Part shown: one piece after another, positions 45,201 through 53,407 of the stretch | Layout: each line of letters opens with the position of its first letter | Numbering within the stretch: position 1 is the stretch's first letter | DNA from: Pomphorhynchus laevis | Taxonomy: Eukaryota > Acanthocephala > Palaeacanthocephala > Echinorhynchida > Pomphorhynchidae | Direction: 5' to 3' | Assembly: GCA_012934845.2 (NCBI GenBank) | Contig: WNNJ02003078.1 | Coordinates: 124,001-188,000 of the forward strand | DNA: 64,000 bases | Notes under the pieces: model-generated | What the model was told of the DNA's origin: nothing | Databases searched by the model: none | What the model saw: only the letters and a program-made list of their open reading frames with translations | Made by a program: the position numbers and the translations under genes

Positions 45201-45254
45201 CGGGCCGTTGCATGAACAGCATTTCAGAGTTGTCGCAGGCTTGCCCTTGGGCAT
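42234..45254 (-). CDS. Family Z protein: CXC-like cysteine cluster, RT, CCHC, restriction-like endonuclease (1006 aa, intact)
   Basis: Residues 12-43 form the cysteine cluster (CCSC, CKGCRC, CLNC, CSN), similar in spacing to the second half of a tesmin/TSO1 CXC domain and so probably nucleic-acid binding. Residues 100-300 are helical with WKPNLFRLPKC, TVRELLLDKHP and GGAGPSGIDA. RT: SGIRPIGIGDVSRRI, QMCAGQRAGVE (398-408), motif A LLTVDADNAFNR (D430), GFTQGDVLAM (490-499), WYADDG (D517, D518), then thumb with RLGGLGIADP. Knuckle C803-C805-H813-C817, RHDSIRD (826-832), KEP (847-849), ARLDIACCGF (D874), LFDTCVFNVFAPS (D891) and ETRKFAKY (K918, K921) form the endonuclease. No lesion is visible. 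The role is target-primed reverse transcription of the element's own RNA. I recall similar uncharacterised proteins from cnidarian and other animal genomes but cannot verify the clade. Confidence 0.92.
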   Translation of the reverse strand: MPKGKPATTLKCCSCNGPNAKCKGCRCAKQNILCLNCSAVNCSNREVNCSATASNNIAISILSKPNSDCENSDHRHCPLNNHININYTMNTRQESDVLSIQDIFSIVIQWKPNLFRLPKCSESKQFISELARIFRDSLTNSETFTKYIIFGHLILQRNSRQSPKSLKSTLSRRLDMWFNNDYAGLYAEASALQNMKALKIQPSKSRDWRKKFVSLVESSRLNTAMHLLDNDSYDGVPLQPEDVIGSKTVRELLLDKHPVPSPLVPHAVNWSFPITVPNFHPVIFDSIDSELIIRMAKRVKGGAGPSGIDAQSWLQMLTKFGHESAELTKVLSTFAKSLATELMPTNVINVLASSRLIALSKKSGIRPIGIGDVSRRIMSKAILSIISNDIQEVCGRLQMCAGQRAGVECVTHAVRECLLKDPDAVLLTVDADNAFNRINRKAALANISRICPSMSTILHNFYDNPSNFSTGDSFIKSQEGFTQGDVLAMPAFAVATLPLLLNITEEFPNINQFWYADDGNLIGEPVQIYKAFKFLCDYGRAFGFHVNSNKCVLLTSPENADSTRKLFNETGIDIVVDGTLVLGAPIGTDDYINKTTEQKISNYCSLVNRLADVGILDLQISYTSMTRSLQHKWIHLQRTTNCSIGSFDDLYDTIQKRFDKLFNLKLPDDDYLWPLFSLPIRLGGLGIADPRFTAIEEFKSSKDICTPYLNGLYGVDLRTEQSKRIALIGTSKIDIQKSLLRDRVANVGDNLLRIMEHLQVKGASSWLSTYPTSDRWTRVSNAEFHDALAARYHRLPLDAPSHCPCGEHNSLAHSLTCPTGGHPSIRHDSIRDVFSKTLTEICDNVQKEPTLLPVNSSIHFERISTSRAHDARLDIACCGFYGSRSERTLFDTCVFNVFAPSNLSKSAGAAFTYHETRKFAKYQERVTAIERANFAPIVLSCFGGAVKSSAQLIQRIAQKMAIKNNHSYSEELTKLRSKIGIQLARSISMCIRGPRSARHRPANSMN

Positions 45255-45322
45255 TTATTTTGTTTAAGAACAGAATTGAATTGCACTGTAATTTGCTAGA
45301 ACAGTTATAAATTTTAATAATA

Positions 45323-45462
45323 ATAATCGTTCTTCTATAATCGTTCTTCTATAATCGTTCTTCTATAATCGTTCTTCTATAATCGTTCTTCTATAATCGT
45401 TCTTCTATAATCGTTCTTCTATAATCGTTCTTCTATAATCGTTCTTCTATAATCGTTCTTTG
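45323..45462 (-). repeat. Ten 14-bp tandem units in the E12 leader
   Basis: Plus-strand unit ATAATCGTTCTTCT, ten near-perfect copies, 70 bases upstream of the start codon. Confidence 0.92.
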
Positions 45463-45654
45463 TATGTTTATCAGAAACCAAATTTTTTAAGGTCAATAAA
45501 TAATAATAATAATATATTTAAAAAATTATTATTACTGAAATTAGCTAAAATTGTCTTGATTGTTAAATACTTAAATTGTTACAAGATCTAATATACATGC
45601 ATGGAATCGTAAGTGGATGTATATCTCTTAAACACACAATTACAAACATCTTAC

Positions 45655-45878
45655 AATACTCTCTTCTAACAACGAAGTCGTAAGCCCAGGGTACATCCCG
45701 GGGTGCGCAGTGCAGCTTACAGCTTACAATCGGCTTTATTAATACGCTTAGTGATACTCTATTCTAACAACATTTATACGCTCATTGATACTCTTTTCTA
45801 ACAAAGAAGTCCTACGCCCAGGGTACATCCCGGGGTGCACAGTGCAGCTGACAGCTTACAATCGGCTTCAAATACACA
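45655..45878 (+). repeat. Duplicated leader unit with hairpin (E13)
   Basis: Two units contain TCTTCTAACAA..., CCCAGGGTACATCCCGGGGT and CAGCTTACAATCGGCTT; the hairpins lie at 45678-45706 and 45810-45838. A third partial TACTCT-TTCTAACAA word lies between. The second unit ends at the ATG at 45879. Confidence 0.75.
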
Positions 45879-48800
45879 ATGCCCAAAGGAAAGTTCAGGA
45901 ATTCGCCTAGGTGCTGCGCTTGTTCTGTTTCGGCAGCTAAATGCAAAGGATGCGTATGTGCAAGAGAGAAGAAACACTGTATTGACTGCTTAGCCCCAAA
46001 TTGCACGAACAGAATCCATCATCATGCCAACGAGAACATGGGTGAATCTCTCAGCACTTTTTCACTTGCGACCCAACAGTCAAGGATACTACTATCCCAA
46101 ATGAACAATCGAATAGATGCTTCCCCTACTCCGACCACGCATACTTCATCGCAAACTGTGATAGAACAGGGTATTTCTTTGGACGAAATGTATAATGAAG
46201 TAATCCAGTAGAAGCCTCACCACCTTGAGTTGCCAAGATGTCGTGCGAGCCATGTCTTTGTTGAAATGCTTGCTAGTTTGTACAGTTCCGCAGCTAACGT
46301 CCTTGGATCAATGCATACATGCCTCAAAATGGTAATGGTCATCTGCCAATTGGTACTTCAACAAATCCCATCCGCCGGTATTGCAGTTAGTCGTAAAACT
46401 CTAGAAAGGAGAATAACCCTATGGCGAAATAAAAATCTAACATCTCTCCTTGCTGAAGCTCGAGTACTTCAAAAAATCTATCGAACACTCGATACAGTCG
46501 ACTCTCTAAAACCAAAATATGGTCCAGAAGATTCATACAGCTATTCTCAGCAGGAAAAACGAATGCTGCGATGAAGATTTTACACTGCCCTATGGAATCA
46601 TCGAAAATATTATCTTTAGACTAAACGTAGAAAATATATCGGTAAGGAAGAGGTTAGAACAACTCCATTCAACGCCAGTGGAAATATCCGTCAGCGCTAA
46701 GCTAAACAGTCCTATGCCCGGCATAATTGATCATCATCCAGTACAATTCGAAGATATAAATGCGGCCAACATAATCCGAGTCGCTAATAGATCACAAAGA
46801 GCAGCTGGTCCTTCGGGGGTTGATGCCCAGAGCTTTCGTTCAATGCTTAAATCTTTTGGCCGGGAATCCCAAATGTTAGCTTCCAGTTTAGCGGACCATA
46901 CTATATATCTGGCATCCACTCCTATTCCATCAAAATTTCTCGAAACATTTCCGGTCAGCAGATTATCGCCATTTGACAAGAGTCCCGGTATCCGGCCAAT
47001 AGGGGTCGGGGAGATCTCTAGGAGAGTAATTTGTAAACTTATAGCTCGAGGCATTGGTGATCACCTTCAAGCAGTTGCTGAATGCCAACAGCTCTGTGCA
47101 GGACAGAGATGTGGGGTAGAAGCTGCCATTCATTCCGTCGGAAAACTTTTGCAGGACAACCTTGGTTATTGTGCTCTTCAACTAGACGCCAGTAATGCAT
47201 TTAACTGTGTAAACCGTCAGCTCGCGCTAGAAAATATAAGATTCACGGTTCCAGCACTAACAATTATATTACGTAATATATACGGAACTAACTCTACACT
47301 GTCAGTTGAGGACGAAGTAATACTTTCTAAAGAGGGTTTTACCCAAGGTAACCCCTTGGCAATGTTGGCTTTCGCAGCAGCCACTCTACCCCTTATAAAA
47401 CGCCTCAAACACATCTGTCCAGGAGTGATACACAGATGGTATGCTGATGACTGAATTTGTGTTGGAACACCTGATGATTTGCTAGCGGTCTGGAAGGAAA
47501 TATGTCAAATCGGGCCTCAATATGGGTTTTTCTAAAACAAAGAAAAATGCCAACTTCTTACTCAAAGCAGTAACCTATCTGAGGCAAGGTCTATATTCCA
47601 AAACGTCGGAATAAAAATTACGACCTCAGGAATGCGTGTACTTGGGTCTGCTATTGGAGATATAGCCTACACTGACAAATTTGTAAAGTCGAAAGTCAAA
47701 GAATGGAAGATGCTGGTAAGCAGACTAATCGAGATTGCAAAGGAGGAACCCCAAATCGCCTATGCCGCTTTTACACAATCGTTGCAATTTAAATGGGCCT
47801 TTATCAGACGTTCATGTCTTACCTCTTATGGCGCTTACGATGAACTGACACTTTATATTAAAACAGAATTTTATACCTGCCATTATTGGGATCGAACTAA
47901 ATGAAGTTAGGCAGTCAGTTTGTTTCTTACCTGTGAATGAAGGAGGATTTGGTATAAATGATCCTTCCTCTAATCCCGAATTAAATTGGGACCGTTCTAG
48001 GAGACTAAGCGAACCATTACTACATTGCTTTATAGGGAATGAACTCCCATCACGTCAAAATGATATAATAACTCGTATTAAGAATGAGAAGACTCAAGTC
48101 AATGCCCAAATAAGACAGCAAATACTGAACAACAGTGATTCCATAGGAGTACGTCTGTGTCTTGTGAAAGTTAAGGGGGCATCCGCGTGGTAATCTTGCA
48201 AACCACTACGCAAGGATAATCTGAACCTAAGCCCGGTTGAATTTCGCGATGCCTTGGCAGCACGCTACGGCTGGAATCCTCCTTTTGTCCTACACAAATG
48301 TCAATGTGGAGATGATTTCAGCATAATTTACACTCTTTCCTGCCAGACGGGAGGGTTACCAACTATCAGGCATAATATTCTGAGGGATCTCGTTGCAAAA
48401 GAATTGTCAAATGTGTTATCTGCGGTAGCAATCGAGCCAGTACTTCAGCCACTCGATGAAAATGTAGTTTTCGAGAGAGCATCAACAACACTAGATCGAG
48501 ATGCCAGGCTGGACGTTGAATGTCGTGGATTGTTTGGAAGTTGGACGGAGCGGTCCATGTTGGACTTTTGCTCTTTTAATCATCTGGCCCCGTCAAATGC
48601 TTCTGGCAACAACTCCACACCATTCCAATATCACGAAACACAAAAGCGGGCTAAGTACGAGGAGAGGGTGAGCCGGTATGAACGAGCTTCATTTATCCCG
48701 TTTGTCATTGCCGGAAACGGGGCAATAGGACCGGCGGCGAACATTACAATCAAAAGAATTGCGTCGCTAAAGGCAGACAAGGGATTATACATGTACAGCG

Positions 48801-48946
48801 ATATAATAAAAACATTACGCTCGCAAGTAAGCGTAGTTATGACCAAGTCTGCATCGATGTGTATCAGGGCGGCACGCTCAACAATAGGTCATCCTGCTCG
48901 CGTCTGTATTGGACAAACTGTGTACCCGGAGTATAACGAAATGTGA
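45879..48946 (+). pseudogene. Family Z RT-endonuclease protein of E13, about eight lesions
   Basis: MPKGKFRNSPRCCAC opens the cluster (CKGCVCAREKKHCIDC). A TAG follows NEVIQ; 46230-46574 holds LPRCRASHVFVEML. 46519-47454 carries VRKRLEQLHS, AAGPSGVDAQ, IRPIGVGEISRRV, QLCAGQRCGVEAA, DASNAFNCVNRQ, GFTQGNPLAM (aspartate to asparagine) and WYADD followed at once by TGA. The thumb region has further stops. 48254-48946 is open with CQCGDDFSIIYTLSC (histidine replaced by tyrosine), RHNILRD, EPVLQPLDE, ARLDVECRGLFG, LDFCSFNHLAPS and ETQKRAKY. Confidence 0.86.
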
Positions 48947-49017
48947 CAGATCCGCATCAATCGTCAAATGTGACGAAAACTTACATCACCTAAAAATTAA
49001 TTTAAATTTAATATTTC

Positions 49018-49037
49018 GGACCCATTTGCGGGTAACC
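49018..49037 (+). promoter_or_regulatory. Family Z 3' UTR stem-loop (E13)
   Basis: GGACCCATTTGCGGGTAACC, close to the consensus of all copies. Confidence 0.7.
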
Positions 49038-49072
49038 TTATATTGTGTGTATAAAAAATCTTCTATTTAAAA

Positions 49073-49125
49073 AATATTATTACTACAGGTCATAGCCATA
49101 AGGCTGTTTTGACCGCTCACAAAAA
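49073..49125 (-). mobile_element. Short 3'-end fragment of an L-C-like CR1 LINE
   Basis: The minus strand ends ...AGCC-TTAT-GGCT... followed by ATT/AAT units, matching the tail of L-C at 60680-60725 (stem at 60701-60712). Only about 50 bases align. Confidence 0.55.
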
Positions 49126-49900
49126 AAACAAATTAATACAAGAAAAAAAATCAAAAAAATCATTCAGTATATATATCATAACCATGGGTACTGCAGCAAC
49201 CACCAATTGTAGGTAATCAGTGATCATATTCAATGATAGCTTTGTCTGGGTTCATGAAAGTACACGGGAATTGGTTGTAAACTCTCAAAACATCTCTTCT
49301 CACTTTCGAACAATGACCTTAAGAAGTTTTTGAGCTAGGTGGACGGAATATGGAATAAGGGACAGTCGTCAAGGAGAGCAAGCAGTGGTCACTACTTAAT
49401 AATGAGTTACGGTATCCAATTGTTTTAAATATACATGACAGTTAACAATTTTTGTCAGTTTGACCGCAATTAATGTGTTTTTAAAGAGGTATTTCGGACT
49501 CTCGATAAAGGTTTCCTCTATTATTTTAGCTTTCCTGATCAAACAAAGCCCACTATCTAAATTATTAATGCAACGGTTTGATTTGCCATCTACACTGCAT
49601 GAGAGGACAACATGTCTAGATGGAAAGTGGAGCAAAGCTTAATTAATAAGGAGTACCAGCACACACCAGCAATTCTTTATCCTTGCATTTGGCTGAACGG
49701 AACCTGTAAATAGAAAAGACCTGTAATTATGCGGGTATCTATGGATGGGTTACATCATTATTGTCGAAATATACTGCCGTGCCACAATCGCGACTCCACA
49801 TGCATTTGCCGCTTCTGTATTTATTCGTGTAAGGATACAAATCGTTACAATAATTGATAATATCAATCATTACAATGATTGTAAGGATATCAATCATTTT
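49126..49900. other. Unassigned stretch, no gene seen
   Basis: I find no frame longer than 80 codons with recognisable similarity, no tRNA-like fold and no similarity to the elements nearby. A small cluster of CAATCATT/AATGATTG words at 49850-49895 is the only local structure. It may be residual host intergenic DNA or the 3' UTR of an unrecognised element. Confidence 0.5.
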
Positions 49901-50336
49901 ACGTAAGAAGACAGCTAGGACCGACACCAACTGTGCTCAACTACAAGTACAGTGCTCGACATACGACTGCAGCGTCTAAACAACAATCGTCTGTTGCAAC
50001 AGTAAGTCTAAAGCAGACTTCCTATGTAAATTTTGTAAAAACAGATTAATCCGCAACATCTCACAAGCACATATCAACATCCAACACGTCCACTCAAACT
50101 ACCCCCGCCGTTTTCAATGTCATTGCTTCAACAACCGACCCTGTCACTATATACACTTCCCATCTTTATGTCATCTTCACTCCCCGACACCTCCGTCCCT
50201 CCTCTCTCGTTTCTCTATAACCAACATCCATCAATCAAAATAACCTCTACAAACATCCACGATACTTCCACTCATAACCATTCCACACACCGCTTGGCAC
50301 AATCTATATCATTTTTATCTTTTATGTATCTATTGT
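49901..50336 (+). pseudogene. Old L-A copy, ORF1 N-terminal remnant
   Basis: The region 50000-50330 resembles L-A ORF1: a zinc-type CKFC word followed by RLIRNIS (compare CGFCTSVRLLQLS), then a Ser/Thr/Pro-rich stretch with PSIKITSTNIHD (compare PSIKIISSNISD). It breaks off at the PLE insertion; the continuation is at 58903. Confidence 0.6.
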
Positions 50337-50709
50337 AATTAAATCAGCTAACTGAGTCTACGTATTGTTATATAATTATAAAATAAACAAAACATAATAA
50401 TGCTAAATCAAAATTTAATAATTAAATAATAAAATTAATAATTGTTTTTAGATTTTCTATAATTTAAATCAAGTTAAAAAATAAAAATAAAAAAAATAAA
50501 ATTTAAAATAAACGTCATTTTTATGAATTGACTAATAAATAACAGACGTTGTATCAGAATAAGAATTAGAGGTCATCAGGAGGAACTGCTATGCTATCAG
50601 GTTTCGGCCCCTAACTCCACTACCCAACATAGCAGCGGGGCCAAATACATGCTAATGATGTATTTCCTCTGAAATAACTATCTAGTATCTTATTCTAATG
50701 CAAAGTATA
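50337..50709 (-). other. PLE 3' UTR with interleaved stems
   Basis: On the minus strand GGCCCC (50637-50642 complement) pairs with GGGGCC (50606-50611 complement), and CTGCTATG with CATAGCAG (50586-50593 and 50628-50635). The two stems interleave, giving a pseudoknot. A further 10-bp stem is possible with 50564-50573. The rest is AT-rich. Confidence 0.55.
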
Positions 50710-51980
50710 TTATTTATTATCCATCCATAAAAATTTGCCACTTAAGAGTTTAAATTTATTCTTTATATTATTGTGTTGATTTATATATTTTACTATTTTC
50801 TGCTTGATGTTATTTTTATAGTAACCTAGTTTAAAATATGTATCTATTAAATTATTTAAATGATTTTGAAGAAAGCCAATATCATTACATATTGTTGCAA
50901 TTCTTAAAATTTCATTATTTAATGTATTATATTTTATATTATATGGTATGCATGAATGCTCATGCAAAAATATGTTTCTTGTAAATTTAAATATGTCATC
51001 TTTACGATATAAATTAATAGTAGTTTTAGTTAATGTTAATTTAATGTTCATATCTAGATATACACCTTCTTTATCATTAATATTGGTTTTGTTAAGAATA
51101 AGGCTTTCTGGATAAATGTGCTCACTAATTGAATAAAAATTATTAGAATTAAATACACATATATCATCAATGTATCGAAACATATATTTCATATATTTAT
51201 ATTGTTTAGATTTAGTTTTTACACAGTTATGAACAAATTCATATTCTATAAAGCTTAAAAACAAGTCAGCTATAATTGGGCTACTATTACCACCCATTGG
51301 AACACCTTTTATTTGTCTAAATATAGATGTCCCTACTTTTAAATAATTTTGATTTATCAAAATATTTAAGGATTCTATTAATTCAATTTTATCCATATAT
51401 TTATATTTATTTGATGGTTTAATTTTTGTTAGATAGGCGTTATAATTATTATAACATATATATGTATATCTTTTTCCGAATATAAGGTTAATTAATTTTA
51501 CTAACGCTTCTTTAATATCTACTAAATCTAGATTTGTATAAAGCGTACTAAAATCGTATGTATTTATATTTTGAAAATTTATTCCTTTTGTCTGTTCTAA
51601 AAATTCTTTTGTAGAATTAATACTGAAATAGTGTTTTATACCAGTATTAATTTCGATTACCTTGCAATATTTTTTAAAATGTGCTTTAATTACTTTAAGT
51701 ATTTTATTCATATAGACAGAAAGTGGTTTTAATGTACATTTTAAACGCACTACATATGAACCTAGGTTTTATTGGATTTTTATGTAATTTTGGATTCCAA
51801 TATAATATAGGTATAGTTTTATTATCTAATTCAACCTTTATACCCATTTTATCCATTATAGAACAGTGACTTGTAATAATTGTTTCTAAACTCAACTCAC
51901 TACGTTCATATGTTGGATTTACTAAACTTAACTAATCTTAAATAACCTTAACATAAGTCTTAGTTATTATAATTCTTACA
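50710..51980 (-). pseudogene. PLE reverse transcriptase, core and C-terminus
   Basis: The 346-codon frame (50710-51750) shows INTYDFSTLYTNL (D66), FRQIKGVPMGGNSSPIIADL (147-166) and YIDD (193-196), the typical PLE set. Upstream, in another frame, 51704-51980 reads LVNPTYERSELSLETIITS and YWNPKLHKNPIKPRFICSA, also diagnostic. One frame change lies near 51740 and one or two stops near 51930. The frame ends soon after GKFLWMDNK with no GIY-YIG domain, so this is either an endonuclease-lacking type or one with the nuclease at the N-terminus; the N-terminus is not available here. Confidence 0.85.
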
Positions 51981-52083
51981 ATTATTCCTGTCAGTTCCAG
52001 ATTATTCCTGTCAGTTCCAGATTATTCCTGTCAGTTCCGCTCGCTACGCTCGCGGATTGAGCTCAATCTATCGATAAAAGGTC

Positions 52084-53407
52084 ATGCCTAAAAAAGCGCG
52101 ATCTCAGATCCCTGTTCCTGATCAACAATCTTCCACATCTAAATGCAATGATGGTTATACCAGCTTTGAAGTTGGATGCGATTCCAAAGATTGCGATGTA
52201 TGGACACTTGTTCGTGTTAAAATATCCGACCACTCAGTGTATAAACTTAAACATTTCACTTGCGGTTTCTGTACATCAGTACGACTACTACAGTTATCCT
52301 GCTCATCTACTCCTGTATCACACACGACCACTCAAACCAATGCTGTTTTAGATGTTTCCCTCGCATCAACACCTGACTTCGCATCATATAATCCCATTAT
52401 TAAACCTACTCTCTCACACACTCCTCGTTCAACTACGTACCAAACTTCCATTAATCTTTCTCATTCTAACAATGCTAACGGCAAAGCTTTTCATCTCGTA
52501 CCTCCTCTTTCCTATTCCTCCCCCAATCTAAATAAATCTCAAACTTCTTTATTCTCCTCACGAACTCCTTACTCGACCCCCCTGTATCACCTCTCAATAA
52601 TTTACACCCTTCCATCAAAATCATTTCCAGTAACATTTCCGATCAACTAATTCAACACTCCATTCCTGTCACTCATGCCCCAACCTATTTTAATTCTCCT
52701 TACTCTACCTCCCACGTAACACTTCCCAATAAGTTACATCCTTCATTTAAAATCATATCCAGTCACATCTCTGATCAACCGATTCAACACCCCGCTCCTG
52801 TCACACTTGCTTAACCAATATTAATTCTTTATCAAGCAACCCTGTCATTTCCACTTCTATCTGCTCATCTACCTCGACTCCAACCAGCTCTGTCCGTCCA
52901 CCACTTTCACGAAATCGTTTTCCTTCGCGCGATCGCTGTATAATCATATCAAACTTAAAGCTTTCCGAATCTGCTTCTCCACAATCTCGCCTCGATGATG
53001 ATGTATCTGCTTTCAGGTCTATCCTAGCAACCATTCTTCCTGATGATAACCCATCACTCTTCAATAATATCGCTCCTGTATCTTTTATTCGTTTAAACAA
53101 ATCCACTAAATCAAATCATCTCAGTCCTCCACTCTTAAAAATCGTTTTCCGACATAGTTCACATGCCTCTTCGGTACTCTCCCAACTTTTTAAACTTCTT
53201 ACCACTTCATCTACTTGCCGTATCTTTCCTGACCGCTCCCCTTCTGATATTGCCCAGCTCAATTTAGCTCGCATTGAAAAACATCGACGTGAAACAAACG
53301 GCGAGTCATCCTTATCTATACGTAAAATCAACGGAAATTTTCACGTTCTTCACACAAGGCCAAAAATTCGATGGCGTCCCATCTCTCCCCCTTGTCTTCT
53401 TCGCTAG
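52084..53407 (+). pseudogene. L-A copy 2 ORF1, frame-broken as in copy 1
   Basis: The first frame is 188 codons (52084-52650) because the TAA that ends it in copy 1 is TAC here. The six-C run and the later second frame change are shared with copy 1. The last part, RPKIRWRPIS, again runs 37 bases into ORF2 and stops at 53405-53407. Confidence 0.75.

Larger units (their letters stand above)
42160..45500 (-). mobile_element. Family Z retrotransposon copy E12, intact coding frame
   Basis: The leader on the minus strand starts near 45500 (CCTTAAAAAATTTGGTTTCT, shared with E7) and includes a 14-bp tandem array. The 3' UTR is only about 75 bases, AT-rich, without the family stem-loop; it contains a small hairpin TATAGT-TAT-ACTATA and ends in A-runs. 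Confidence 0.87.
45530..49085 (+). mobile_element. Family Z retrotransposon copy E13
   Basis: Head to head with E12; the two leaders meet in an ATT-rich stretch (45495-45535). The leader (45536-45878) carries a duplicated unit of about 137 bp. The 3' end has a stem-loop at 49018-49037 and then A-run and ATT units. Confidence 0.84.

Noticed and set aside
45323-45462. CRISPR-like array from regular repeats
   Set aside because: The 14-bp units are directly adjacent without spacers and lie in a eukaryotic retroelement leader.
50560-50605. Hammerhead ribozyme, from CTGATGA and CGAAAC words on the minus strand
   Set aside because: The words come in the wrong order with too little sequence between them for the required stems.
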